DNA of 64,000 nt. It comes from Chitinophagaceae bacterium (GTDB lineage Bacteria; Bacteroidota; Bacteroidia; Chitinophagales; UBA10324). Each line of letters opens with the position of its first letter. Positions within the stretch are counted from its first letter, which is position 1. This document shows positions 1 through 8,852 of the stretch, piece by piece. Position numbers and translations under genes: made by a program. The stretch lies in NCBI GenBank assembly GCA_947469485.1, contig CANIPU010000010.1:1-64000 (forward strand), written 5' to 3'. The notes under the pieces are model-generated. The model worked only from the letters and a program-made list of their open reading frames with translations, was not told where the DNA came from and searched no databases.

Positions 1-58
1 CAGCAAGAAAAGCTAATTCCTCTTCAGGAATCATTGCCAATAGTTCTTTTACTTTCAT
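1..58 (-). CDS. N-terminus of a possible IS4-type transposase (cut by window edge)
   Basis: Reading leftward from an ATG at 58-56 gives MKVKELLAMIPEEELAFLA, running off the window. The pattern (basic start, ELL, IPEEEL, LA) resembles, from memory, the N-terminus of Bacteroidota IS4-type transposases. Only 19 residues are visible and no catalytic residue can be seen, so the family is tentative. The neighbourhood (RAYT and repeats within 2.5 kb) fits an accessory region. It could equally be another small protein. Confidence 0.35.
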   Translation of the reverse strand, partial: MKVKELLAMIPEEELAFLA

Positions 59-237
59 TGCTGCAAAAACAATATGCAACAATCATATTCATCTTGAATC
101 TTTTACCACTCCATTCTTATTGTGTGGCATGTTTCGAACAGTAGTGGCTGCAAGCCGAGACGAACGGGTAATTTAATGGGAAAAGCAAGTGGTGAAGGAG
201 GGAATTTGAAAATTAATGAATAAATTAAATTAACGAA

Positions 238-1020
238 ATGAAAAGACTTTTAATAATACTTTTATTTTCCATCATCTATTTTCATAAATCAGAAGGGCAA
301 GTTATTAATATTAAAAAAGCTGTTGAAGAGCAAGTTATTGACTATAATATCATAGGTAGTTTTGACAGGCTCCAAAAGATGGATTTTCTTGATGCTAATG
401 GGCAATACTATGGAAAATGTATGACTATGAGTATGCATAGTAATATTGATAGCAGTGTTGTTATATATATTGAAAACGGACTAATGCTTATTTGTGAGGA
501 CACACTAACACAAAATATGGTGCTATCTGAACCAGCCTATGTGAAATTGAATCCTAAAGAAATTAAAACATTTCAACTCTATGCTATGTGTGCAGAAATT
601 CATGATGGAATTCCAAATAAGCTGACTCAGTATAGACTTGGTAACATGGCAGATTCTAATCTAATTTATATTACAGAATCAATTAATGAATTATTAATGA
701 ATAACATTGCTGGACAGGGGGCAGTTTGGGCATATACAGATGGAGCTACAGAAGAAGACTTACTAAAATATGGAGCAACAAATACATCAATTGAAAAAAC
801 AATTGAAATTCTTAATAAATCCAATGTGGTAACACGATTAAATCCGATCCTTATAAATGATTCAAGTAAAGTAGATTCTAAAGTTAATCGATCTTCTGAA
901 GCGAAATATAAATACCATATTTTAGTGAACACTTATTATATCTATTTAGCGGGTGCAGTTTTCTTGATACTAATTGGTACAATAATTTTTCTTTTAACTA
1001 GAAAAAGTAATTCTGTTTAA
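238..1020 (+). CDS. Hypothetical secreted protein with C-terminal membrane anchor
   Basis: 260 residues, not recognised. A hydrophobic N-terminus (about residues 1-20, ending SEGQ) looks like a Sec signal peptide. Residues about 232-254 form one strongly hydrophobic helix followed by a short RKS-containing tail, so the bulk should be periplasmic or exposed, with a single C-terminal anchor. The middle has no motif I can name. The ATG at 238 directly precedes the signal sequence. It stands alone, with a transposase fragment on one side and a truncated gene plus RAYT on the other, so it is probably accessory. A minus-strand reading frame at 666-932 is a shadow. Confidence 0.7.
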   Translation: MKRLLIILLFSIIYFHKSEGQVINIKKAVEEQVIDYNIIGSFDRLQKMDFLDANGQYYGKCMTMSMHSNIDSSVVIYIENGLMLICEDTLTQNMVLSEPAYVKLNPKEIKTFQLYAMCAEIHDGIPNKLTQYRLGNMADSNLIYITESINELLMNNIAGQGAVWAYTDGATEEDLLKYGATNTSIEKTIEILNKSNVVTRLNPILINDSSKVDSKVNRSSEAKYKYHILVNTYYIYLAGAVFLILIGTIIFLLTRKSNSV

Positions 1021-1088
1021 GAAAAATTGTAAGTAAAAAATTGGTTCTGTAAGTACCCCATTCTCGAACATATCAAAAGTAGAGTTAT

Positions 1089-1508
1089 CTAATTTTCATT
1101 TTGAATTAAGTCATTAATATGTTGTTCAAAAAAGAAACGATTCTTATTTGAAACTGAATCCATTTTTTCTCCTACATAAAACATTTCAACAAAACGCTTT
1201 TTTTCCTTTCCATTTATGTTTTTGTAAAAAGTTATTATCCTATCAAAAAAAACATATTTCTTTTTAGAATTATCATGGAAACTCGAAGTAGTCAAAGTAT
1301 CATATGATCCTTTGTCATTTTGAATAAAAAATCTGTCATCCTCTTTACCTGATTTAAAGGATGCCTTAGTTAATAATATCCCAGAATCAGGAATTGTGAA
1401 TTGTAACCTGCCATTACTATAAGATGCATCATTCCCCAATTTTGAATCAAAAATAATTGCAACTTCCCCAGAAAAATTTCCGCCGTTGTTGGTGTTCCAA
1501 ATTTTCAT
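1089..1508 (-). CDS. Truncated hypothetical protein (DUF6843-like) whose start lies in a REP copy
   Basis: About 139 residues from the ATG at 1508. The body (GEVAIIF, GRLQFTIPDSGIL, SFHDNSKKKYVFFDR) reads like a genuine beta-rich domain and recalls DUF6843-type proteins, which is a tentative assignment from memory. There is no signal peptide or lipobox, although such proteins are normally exported. The first ten codons (MKIWNTNNGG) align with the distal part of the 109-bp REP unit seen at 2125-2342. Upstream of the ATG the sequence is entirely repeat. The native 5' end therefore appears to have been lost to the repeat/RAYT insertion. A longer frame to 1559 only translates more repeat. It may be a pseudogene. 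Confidence 0.5.
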   Translation of the reverse strand: MKIWNTNNGGNFSGEVAIIFDSKLGNDASYSNGRLQFTIPDSGILLTKASFKSGKEDDRFFIQNDKGSYDTLTTSSFHDNSKKKYVFFDRIITFYKNINGKEKKRFVEMFYVGEKMDSVSNKNRFFFEQHINDLIQNEN

Positions 1509-1560
1509 CTTCAACAAATATAAACAACCCAAGCTCTTGCATGGTGTTTTCACCAGCAAG
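1477..1560 (-). repeat. REP-like repeat copy 3 (inverted, degenerate)
   Basis: The reverse complement of this stretch aligns with the 109-bp unit at 2125-2342, from its hairpin to its end (GCGGAAA), with about a dozen mismatches and one gap. The hairpin is at 1536-1560: left arm CTTGCTGGTG, loop AAAA, right arm CACCATGCAAG (minus-strand sense). Compared with the other copies, one stem pair is changed on both sides (A-T to T-A) and pairing is kept. It lies just past the 3' end of the RAYT gene, in opposite orientation to the copies upstream of it. Confidence 0.8.
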
Positions 1561-1582
1561 CTTTTTTGATGCGACGATTGTA

Positions 1583-2110
1583 TTAATCATAGTAGTCAGC
1601 ATAGTTAGTCAGAAATCCCCAATCATCAGCACCGCTCAAATAGAATTTTGCCGATGAGTATTTATAATTTTCAGGCACATCAGCCAACTTCCATTTTTCA
1701 TGACAAGGATTGTTATGAATGTAATTTAATTTTTGCGAAACCATCTCGCGCGAATAACATTCAAAGCTTCGCGGCAATCTTTCCCAAATCTGATATTCAC
1801 GATCAACTGCTGCTACTTTAAATTTTTGCAAATACTCAGTGTCATTTTTCTGTAAATCAAATTTCATTTGTTGTGCTGTGAACTTCATGAAATTCCGCTG
1901 CACATCTTCCTGCTTCATTCCCGGTATCATTGACCATAGCAGATGAATGTGATTGGGCATTAATACAAATCCGAAAATCTTCACTCTGTTTTCTGTTACA
2001 CAAAATTTCAAACTATCAATAATGATTTGTTTATACTTATCGTTCTTCAATAGATGTTTCCATTCGAGAATAGTGGCAGTGTAAAAGGCAATCGGGTTTA
2101 TGTCTTCCAT
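1583..2110 (-). CDS. REP-associated tyrosine transposase (RAYT, Y1_Tnp)
   Basis: 175 residues, normal for the family. It carries the HUH-type motif MPNHIHLLW (His54 and His56 flanking Ile55) that binds the metal, and a conserved LNYIHNNP segment with Tyr130 as a candidate nucleophile. RAYTs are single-strand DNA endonuclease/transferases related to IS200/IS605 TnpA and act on REP hairpins. The hairpin repeats on both sides (1477-1560, 2125-2342) are the expected substrate. The ATG at 2110 gives the standard family start. No cargo or second transposase is present. The frame appears intact. Confidence 0.9.
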   Translation of the reverse strand: MEDINPIAFYTATILEWKHLLKNDKYKQIIIDSLKFCVTENRVKIFGFVLMPNHIHLLWSMIPGMKQEDVQRNFMKFTAQQMKFDLQKNDTEYLQKFKVAAVDREYQIWERLPRSFECYSREMVSQKLNYIHNNPCHEKWKLADVPENYKYSSAKFYLSGADDWGFLTNYADYYD

Positions 2111-2124
2111 ATTTCAGCGGCCGC

Positions 2125-2342
2125 AAAATAATATGCACCCACGGAAAAATACTTGCTGGAGAAAACTCCAGGCAAGGGCTTGGGTTGTTTATATTTGTTG
2201 GGTGATGGAAAAGTGGAAGACCAGCAAGAGCGGAAAATAATATGCGCCCACAGAAAAATACTTGCTGGAGAAAACTCCAGGCAAGGGCTTGGGTTGTTTA
2301 TATTTCTTGGGTGATGGAAAAGTGGAAGACCAACAAGAGCGG
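2125..2342 (+). repeat. Two tandem 109-bp REP-like units with hairpins
   Basis: Units at 2125-2233 and 2234-2342 are each exactly 109 bp and differ at four positions. Each holds an imperfect palindrome (first at 2152-2176, second at 2261-2285): left arm CTTGCTGGAG, loop AAAA, right arm CTCCAGGCAAG, with one bulged C. They lie directly upstream of the RAYT start. A third, inverted copy lies beyond its stop. The second unit ends 14 bp before the stop of the PorP-like gene, so the hairpins could also act at that transcript's 3' end. Confidence 0.9.
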
Positions 2343-2356
2343 AAAGGTTTCACAAT

Positions 2357-3373
2357 TTAAAACCTCGGACAAGGCATATCAATAATACCCTTTGGTGGCT
2401 TGCCAAAATTACCGATGTATTGAATAGATAGTTCCAACGCACCGCGACCGCGGCTGGCTGGTTGCAATTCAGAATAATTTATATCGTAGTTTAATAATAT
2501 TCTGATATTGGAGAACTCATATCCTGCAACAGGGTACCAGGCATCTTTCAAGCGTATATAGGTTCCAAAATAAAACTTATTGCTTTCATCTTCATCGGGT
2601 GCAACCTTAAAACTTGCCATTGCCCCAACTAAAAATTCAGACGCATTTTTTTGGTTCTGGTAATAGAAACTTGGATACAGTGTAAGCGCCTTTGTTGCAT
2701 TTACATTTAATCCTGCACTTATCTGGGGTCTTCCTCCAAGCTTAAAATCATCGCCATAAAACGAATCGACCGGACGCAGCGCATGCGACAATGAAACAGA
2801 TGCATATCCCCCTATAATATTATTAGCAATAAAGGAATACAAAGCACCCAACTGAAAATCAAAATAATGAAACGAAGGTGAGTACCCGCTTTCAAGATTT
2901 GGCAATCCCTGATTGAAATCAATATCAGACCACTGGCTGTGAAAATAGAGTTTATTCCAATCAACCTTCTTTTGAATGTATGATGCCTGCAGGCCAACAG
3001 ATAAAAAATATTTTTTCGCTCCATCCAACGCATAATGAAAAGATCCATTGCCTGTAAGTTTTGTCACAGATAGATTTCCATCACCTGCAACATCATTAAC
3101 CATTGAAAAACCTGTTCCGATAAAATACTTATTAAACGGTCGATGCAGTAAACCAATATCAGCATAACCCGCAAATGTTTTATAAGGTACAGTAACACTT
3201 GCCCATTGATTGCGATAGTTAGCTCCAACCCTGTAAGTTCCATTGAACATACCCGTATAAGCAGGATTCACCGTCATAGGCGATGCATAGTATTGAGAGA
3301 AATGAATGTCTTGCGCATTCAAAATACTATTGAATAAAATCAGAAAGAATGCAATGGTTATTTTTCTTTTCAT
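2357..3373 (-). CDS. PorP/SprF-family type IX secretion system membrane protein
   Basis: 338 residues with a clear signal peptide (about 1-21, ending NAQ) followed by the family hallmark DIHFSQYYASPMTVNPAYTG. The rest is alternating aromatic/polar strand-like sequence, as expected for an outer-membrane beta-barrel. The family partners type B sorting-domain cargo of the T9SS; SprF with SprB is the studied case. Here the gene lies 11 bp downstream of a type B cargo (3385-6921), the usual arrangement, which suggests it is that cargo's dedicated partner. I infer attachment or export function from this pairing. Confidence 0.92.
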   Translation of the reverse strand: MKRKITIAFFLILFNSILNAQDIHFSQYYASPMTVNPAYTGMFNGTYRVGANYRNQWASVTVPYKTFAGYADIGLLHRPFNKYFIGTGFSMVNDVAGDGNLSVTKLTGNGSFHYALDGAKKYFLSVGLQASYIQKKVDWNKLYFHSQWSDIDFNQGLPNLESGYSPSFHYFDFQLGALYSFIANNIIGGYASVSLSHALRPVDSFYGDDFKLGGRPQISAGLNVNATKALTLYPSFYYQNQKNASEFLVGAMASFKVAPDEDESNKFYFGTYIRLKDAWYPVAGYEFSNIRILLNYDINYSELQPASRGRGALELSIQYIGNFGKPPKGIIDMPCPRF

Positions 3374-3384
3374 ACTTTATTCAT

Positions 3385-6300
3385 TTATCTGAGCAAGGTG
3401 ACATTTCCACTTGTAATTACACTGTTACCATCTTCCATAAGCGCATCCAGCTCCCAAACATAAACATCCATATCCTGCGGTTTGCCTTTATAAACTCCAT
3501 CCCAACCAATGGTTCGGTCAGTTGTTTCAAAAACTTTTTCACCCCAGCGGTTAAATACTTTTAATTTAAAACTGATAATACCCTGCCCTTCCACATTAAA
3601 GAATCCGTTGTTGCATGTTGTACCCGGATCACATGGATGAAAAGCATTTGGAACTCCTATTGCCTGTGGCAGTAACACCGTTACCTTTTTGCAAACAGAA
3701 TCCGGACAAGGGGTGCTTGTATTTACCAATAAGCAAACGGTATAATCACCTCCATGCTGATAAATATGCGTAGGACTGTAATCTGTTGAATGTTCCAGAT
3801 CACCGAAAATCCAGTAATACTCCAAACCACCAATAGTGGTGTTTGTAAAAACAATTGGTTCAAACAACATTACAGTTGTTGGCGAAGCAGAAAATGAAGG
3901 AATTGGTGGTGGTGGAAAAACAGTAACTGTGCTTATAGCAGTATCAGCAAGATTGCAGGCTACCGGATTAAATCCGATAACAGTTACAGTATAGGTACCA
4001 GGAGCAGTGTAAGTATGTGTGGGATCCTGAAGAGAAGATGTTCCTGACCCATCACCAAAATCCCAGACTACTGAGGTTTGCGATTGACCTACATAAAAGA
4101 AATTACAATCCAATGGTGCGCAACCCGTGAAATCCGGATTACCAATACCTGCTTCTACTTTCGGATAAACTGTAATTGTTTGCGAAACAGTATCGAGTGG
4201 ATTGCAGGCAGTTGAATCATATATAATAAGTGTGATTGTGTAAGTGGCAACAGTTGTGCTGTCATTAAAGTAAACATGCGTTGGATTCTGACCTACACCT
4301 ATTGTACCGTCACCAAAAGTCCAGTTAAATTGAGTTGATGATCCGGTACTTGAACCTGAAAATGCAACAACAACCGAATCACAAAAATCCTGAACATTCA
4401 TATTAAAGTTGGCAGTTACATTGGTATTTAAAACCACTACCGAAGTGTAAGCAGTATCAGGACCAAAACAACTGGTAGGATTATCGGCAATTAACATTAC
4501 AATATAAGTTCCCGGAATGGTATAAGTATGAGTTGGCTGAAACAATGAAGAAGGCAAACTTGCATCACCAAAATCCCAGAAATACACAGTTGCATTCACA
4601 CTGTTATTTACAAAATTCACCGTTAAAGGAGCGCAACCTGTTGCAGCAGGATCAGCAATTGCCTGAGCTGTTACTTCAAACAAATTGATTTCCATTTTAA
4701 AACCAAGCTCATTGCAATTAGGGCTGTTATTGGTTGTACTCCATACTCCGGCGGTAGTAGGTGTTAAATCATTACCTCCACATCCCGCACAAATAGCCTC
4801 GTATATAATTCCTCGTTTATCAAATCGGCTGGTTCCACCATCCACATGTTCAATGCCGCCGTTACCTCCAAAATAAGTTCCGTACAAAAGTTGTTGTGCG
4901 TTACTGCTTAAAGCAATTATGTAAAAATCAGTTCCATCAGTAGTACTTTGAAAAGCATCTGCTGTCAATGGCATATTCGTCATATCAGTAGTATGACCAA
5001 ATGTTGCTGAGTTTGTTCCCCAACCACATACATAAATGTTACCGCAGGTGTCAACCAGAAAAGCTGTAGGGGAAATATTCGAGGCTCCGTTTCCGTTACC
5101 AAAAACAGTTGAAAAATTTATTGATGAAAGATTAGGAGCAAGCTTTGCAATAAACTGACCGCTGTTTGGATTTGAATAAACTCCGGCTGATACCGGAAAC
5201 CCTCCTCCTTCTGATAGCCCAACAACAAACACATCTTCCAACTCATCCAATTTCACATTGTATGACTGGTCGGCATTTGCGGTTCCTAAAAAAGTTGAAG
5301 CAAGCATTGTTGTTCCGGTTGCATTAAGATGGCACAAAAAGCCATCAAACAAACCACCCAGGTAAGCCGGATTTAAAACTCCTGCTGTAGTTGGGAAATT
5401 GACACTCTGTGTTCCGCCACAAACAAAAACACTGTTGTCGTTTTTAATATCAATGGAGTAACACGCATCATCCTGATTGCCTCCCAGGTAAGTGGAATAA
5501 CTCAATGCCGTACAATTCGGATTCAGTTTAAAAACACAACCATCCTGCGACCCACCCCATGCTGTTTGAAATGCACCTGCCGAAGCCGGAAAGTCAGATG
5601 ACGAGGTACAGGAGCTCACATAGATATTATTCGATGCATCACAAATAATTTCGCCCCGTGCATCATCACCATAATTATATTTCAGATTGCCCAATAAAAA
5701 TTCAGTTGGATCAAAATTCACACCATCAGGCCCACTGCCTCCAATGTAAGTCGAACCAATTAATGCTGTACCACCCAGATTAAATACGCTAACCGACATA
5801 TCAGCATCGCCGTTATAAGTAGGGTCATAAGCTCCTGCCGTTACCGGAAAATTCGGAGAATAAGTTCTTCCATAAACACAAAGCTGATTATTTGTATTTA
5901 CAAATAAGCTATGCGGAGTTTCATTGTCATTTCCGCCCAAATAAGTAGAGTAAATTAACAACGAACCCGTGCTGTTAAATTTCGATATTCCCATATCGCA
6001 CGGAAACTGAATTCCGCTGGTGCTCGTGCCTCCGCCAAATGTTAATTGAAATGCGCCGGCTGTTGTTGGATAAGCTCCACCGAACTGAACCGTATTAACA
6101 TAACCACCCATGTATAAATTTCCTGCATCATCATAAGTTGCCGTATAGCCAAAATTATCGGCAGTAGAACCTGTGTAAGTCGAAAAAATAAGAGTAGGGT
6201 CAATAATTAAATCCTTTTCAATATTAAAATTCTCCTGCAGTTTAAATTGCAAAACATTATTCTGCAATTCATACCTGCATTTTACCGGCACTATATCCCA

Positions 6301-6921
6301 GTTTATTTTCTGATACGAAAAAGGTGGTGCTTCAATAATTTCTCCAACCGATGTTTTAATGTGCAGGGTGCTGTTACTTACATCCATGGCATCAGTTCCT
6401 TCATACGAAATTTTAATGTCATTCACATTTCCTCCAGGGTGAACAATAAAATCATACTTCATGGTCAGCCCGCTTCCATAAACCTTAAAGTCAATGTTTG
6501 GATATAAATTCAAATAAGATATTGCCTGAAAAGCTTTCACCTCGCTTGCCCATTTCAACGGATCGTTGCCAATAAAATAATTATAATACTCCGGTGATGG
6601 CGACTCTTTTACAATTACCGGATTCGGGTTCGCCCCTTCAAAATGCATTTTATAAATATGACCGTGAAGGGTAACCACTGGCTCCTTTCTCGGATGCAGC
6701 TTACGCAAATCATTTCCATCCAGCAATTTAAAAGTTATGGTATTGTTCTCCAGATAAATACACCCACCGTTTAAAAACCCAATAAAATTTATACGCTCGT
6801 CCCACTGATTTTTGTTTTCACGAAAATGCAACTCTTGTGCAGGGCCGCCGCCATCATGAGCAAATGCAAGCGCACCATTCAAAATATAAATAATACTTAA
6901 TAATGCTATCCTTAACTTCAT
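3385..6921 (-). CDS. T9SS type B sorting-domain protein with SBBP propeller and PKD domains
   Basis: 1178 residues. A signal peptide (about 1-21) is followed by a domain starting HFRENKNQWDERINF (DUF7948-like, about 30-230), then a long run of SBBP-type beta-propeller repeats with recurring STYLGG and FPTTAG motifs (about 240-740). Four PKD domains follow, with WDFGD, WTFGDG, WDFGDG and WIFGD cores (about 755-1085). The C-terminal about 90 residues (FNRWGEKVFETTDR, GWDGVYKG, VYVWELDA) are the gliding-motility-associated CHU_C/type B sorting domain. It is probably a surface adhesin exported by the T9SS and co-transcribed with the PorP-like gene next to it. Confidence 0.93.
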   Translation of the reverse strand: MKLRIALLSIIYILNGALAFAHDGGGPAQELHFRENKNQWDERINFIGFLNGGCIYLENNTITFKLLDGNDLRKLHPRKEPVVTLHGHIYKMHFEGANPNPVIVKESPSPEYYNYFIGNDPLKWASEVKAFQAISYLNLYPNIDFKVYGSGLTMKYDFIVHPGGNVNDIKISYEGTDAMDVSNSTLHIKTSVGEIIEAPPFSYQKINWDIVPVKCRYELQNNVLQFKLQENFNIEKDLIIDPTLIFSTYTGSTADNFGYTATYDDAGNLYMGGYVNTVQFGGAYPTTAGAFQLTFGGGTSTSGIQFPCDMGISKFNSTGSLLIYSTYLGGNDNETPHSLFVNTNNQLCVYGRTYSPNFPVTAGAYDPTYNGDADMSVSVFNLGGTALIGSTYIGGSGPDGVNFDPTEFLLGNLKYNYGDDARGEIICDASNNIYVSSCTSSSDFPASAGAFQTAWGGSQDGCVFKLNPNCTALSYSTYLGGNQDDACYSIDIKNDNSVFVCGGTQSVNFPTTAGVLNPAYLGGLFDGFLCHLNATGTTMLASTFLGTANADQSYNVKLDELEDVFVVGLSEGGGFPVSAGVYSNPNSGQFIAKLAPNLSSINFSTVFGNGNGASNISPTAFLVDTCGNIYVCGWGTNSATFGHTTDMTNMPLTADAFQSTTDGTDFYIIALSSNAQQLLYGTYFGGNGGIEHVDGGTSRFDKRGIIYEAICAGCGGNDLTPTTAGVWSTTNNSPNCNELGFKMEINLFEVTAQAIADPAATGCAPLTVNFVNNSVNATVYFWDFGDASLPSSLFQPTHTYTIPGTYIVMLIADNPTSCFGPDTAYTSVVVLNTNVTANFNMNVQDFCDSVVVAFSGSSTGSSTQFNWTFGDGTIGVGQNPTHVYFNDSTTVATYTITLIIYDSTACNPLDTVSQTITVYPKVEAGIGNPDFTGCAPLDCNFFYVGQSQTSVVWDFGDGSGTSSLQDPTHTYTAPGTYTVTVIGFNPVACNLADTAISTVTVFPPPPIPSFSASPTTVMLFEPIVFTNTTIGGLEYYWIFGDLEHSTDYSPTHIYQHGGDYTVCLLVNTSTPCPDSVCKKVTVLLPQAIGVPNAFHPCDPGTTCNNGFFNVEGQGIISFKLKVFNRWGEKVFETTDRTIGWDGVYKGKPQDMDVYVWELDALMEDGNSVITSGNVTLLR

Positions 6922-7240
6922 GTGGTTAAATCTTCCATAAAGTTATCATTATTTATCTCACAACTAAAAATTGTTTAGAAAGAAAACATTACCCGTTCAA
7001 ATTTTTTGTGTTATAAATGCCACAGCATTAATAATTAATTAAATATTTAACCTCATTTTGAATGCGCTTTTTAAAAAGACTGAATTGGTAAATTTTATTT
7101 GATAATCTAAATGCCAGAATAGTAAGGTTGAAATAAGAAATTACTATTCACACAATATATGAAAAGTTTGTTTTGTTGTGAGATTACAATGCATCACTTT
7201 GCTTTCTCCTGCTTATTTTCACATCACAAATATTCCTCTC
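6922..7240. other. Divergent intergenic region, no gene seen
   Basis: 319 bp of AT-rich DNA between the type B cargo (leftward) and a type A cargo (rightward). It should hold both promoters, but I could not identify a convincing TTTG/TAnnTTTG pair on either strand. A reading frame from 7178 extends the right-hand gene, but the residues before 7241 do not look like protein. Confidence 0.5.
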
Positions 7241-8728
7241 ATGAAAAATTTTTGCCTCACACTCCTCTGCACTCTTATTTTTTCAGTTGCTCATGCGCAG
7301 GGCACTGTATGTAATCCATCGGGCAATCTTGTTATATTTTCTAACTACGATGGTGGCGTGCTCAACATCAATGTTGACATGAACATTCCGAATCTGAAAA
7401 TCGGAATTGTGAGTTATGAAGCCGACTCCATTAATCTCAGCGGCGCTTATCTGAACAATGTAACCGGCGTGGTGTGGGCGGGTTACAACGGCACTAATCA
7501 TCACTGTGCTTTTCCTGTTATCACTAATACCACTATTGTTGGTGCACCCGGCACTGCCAACACTGCCATCAACATCCTTCCACTTTCACCCATCAATAAT
7601 CCGAACGGCTATCAATACATTGTTTGCAACTACTCGTGCAGCAACAACACCAGTCAAGGTGGGTGCAATACATCTGACCAGATTGAAGCATATTTTCTTC
7701 AGCAGTTTCCGGGCAGTGTGATTTATTCTGACTTCACGCAATATGGTTGCTGGTCTGGCACCAAAAACATTTCCGCCGGTGGAAATTGCTGCGGCACTGT
7801 TGTTCCTTTTTCTGCCACGGCCAATGCACAAAACGAAACCTGCTTTGGCAGTTGCAATGGTTCAGCCACTGCCAGTGCCAACGGAGGTCAAACTCCTTAC
7901 ACTTATTTGTGGAACACCGGCGCAACTACCGCCACCATCAATAATCTATGCAATGGAAATTATTCCGTAACGGTATATGATGCAGGCGCGGGTTCTTCCA
8001 CGCAAACCGTAACAGTGAATGCAGCGCCTGATATTTCATCTTCTCAAAACTTATCGGGTTGCGAAGGATATTCTGTAACTGTTGGAACAAACAGTTACAC
8101 GCAAAGCGGCACTTACAGCGACACGCTCACCGCGGCAAACAGTTGTGACAGTGTAGTAACCACAGTGCTCAATATTATTTCGTATCCGGTGATTACAACG
8201 GCACCTGCTTCAGTAACAGTTAACAACGGTGCCGATGCATTATTTTTTGTTAGCACCACGACTGTTGGCGCCACCTTTCAATGGCAGGTGAACGATGGAA
8301 GCGGTTTTGCAGATGTGATAAATGGCAATCCTTATTCCGGTGCCACGAATGATTCATTAATCATAAGCCCTGCTGATACATCAATGGATAACTACAGTTA
8401 CCGATGTATCATTTCCAGCGGCGCGTGTGCTGATACCACTGCGCTTGTGAAACTCACAGTGCTTGTTCCTTCTTTCGTTTCTGAAATAAATGAAAACGCG
8501 ATTTTAATTTACCCGAACCCGGCAAACGAGCAATTAATAATTGACAATGGTCAATTTAAAATCATCTCTATTGACATAATTGATATGTTGGGACGAACAA
8601 TTCATGCAGAGCAAACAAATTCTCAATTATCCATTATCAATTGTCAAATGTTTTCTCCGGGCATTTATTTTGTGAATGTAAAATTGCAGAGCGGAGAAAT
8701 AGTGGTTAAGAAATTTGTTAAGGAGTAA
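7241..8728 (+). CDS. T9SS type A sorting-domain protein with SprB-type repeat
   Basis: About 495 residues from the ATG at 7241, chosen because it starts an ideal signal peptide (MKNFCLTLLCTLIFSVAHAQ); an upstream start at 7178 would bury it. The N-terminal domain (about 20-185) is unassigned. About 190-265 is a SprB-type repeat (NETCFGSCNGSATASANGG, LWNTGATT). An Ig-like part follows, with ATFQWQVNDGSGF and YRCIISSG. The tail has the type A signature IYPNPANEQL and SPGIYFVNV, ending VKKFVKE. It is probably surface-bound or secreted. An inverted repeat lies inside the tail-coding DNA (8531-8649). Confidence 0.9.
   Translation: MKNFCLTLLCTLIFSVAHAQGTVCNPSGNLVIFSNYDGGVLNINVDMNIPNLKIGIVSYEADSINLSGAYLNNVTGVVWAGYNGTNHHCAFPVITNTTIVGAPGTANTAINILPLSPINNPNGYQYIVCNYSCSNNTSQGGCNTSDQIEAYFLQQFPGSVIYSDFTQYGCWSGTKNISAGGNCCGTVVPFSATANAQNETCFGSCNGSATASANGGQTPYTYLWNTGATTATINNLCNGNYSVTVYDAGAGSSTQTVTVNAAPDISSSQNLSGCEGYSVTVGTNSYTQSGTYSDTLTAANSCDSVVTTVLNIISYPVITTAPASVTVNNGADALFFVSTTTVGATFQWQVNDGSGFADVINGNPYSGATNDSLIISPADTSMDNYSYRCIISSGACADTTALVKLTVLVPSFVSEINENAILIYPNPANEQLIIDNGQFKIISIDIIDMLGRTIHAEQTNSQLSIINCQMFSPGIYFVNVKLQSGEIVVKKFVKE
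8531..8649. repeat. AT-rich inverted repeat inside the sorting-domain coding region
   Basis: The stretch near 8531-8556 (core AATTGACAATGGTCAATT) and the stretch near 8627-8649 (core ATTATCCATTATCAATTG) match as inverted repeats at about 18 of 23 positions. They encode IIDNGQFKI and NSQLSIINCQ. Similar NGQL/INCQL-coding repeats occur inside T9SS tails of many Bacteroidota, which I recall from general knowledge. The reading frame is kept. Confidence 0.5.
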
Positions 8729-8792
8729 TGTAATTTCTGCTTTAATTCAACAACCCGCCAATTTTTGTGAAGCATTTAACTACTTCAAATAA

Positions 8793-8824
8793 AAAGTGCC
8801 GTCAGTTTTCACTGGCAGCACTTT
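8793..8824. terminator. Bidirectional hairpin terminator between convergent genes
   Basis: Arms AAAGTGCCGTCAGT and ACTGGCAGCACTTT pair over about 14 bp with one mismatch and one G-T pair, around a TTTC loop. It lies between the stop of the type A cargo at 8728 and the stop of the leftward gene at 8853, and so can serve both. Confidence 0.7.
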
Positions 8825-8852
8825 GCATTTTCAATTTGTTATAATAAAACAA

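Noticed and set aside
2125-2342. Possible CRISPR-like array
   Set aside because: Only two contiguous 109-bp units with no variable spacers; the unit contains a REP hairpin and adjoins a RAYT gene.
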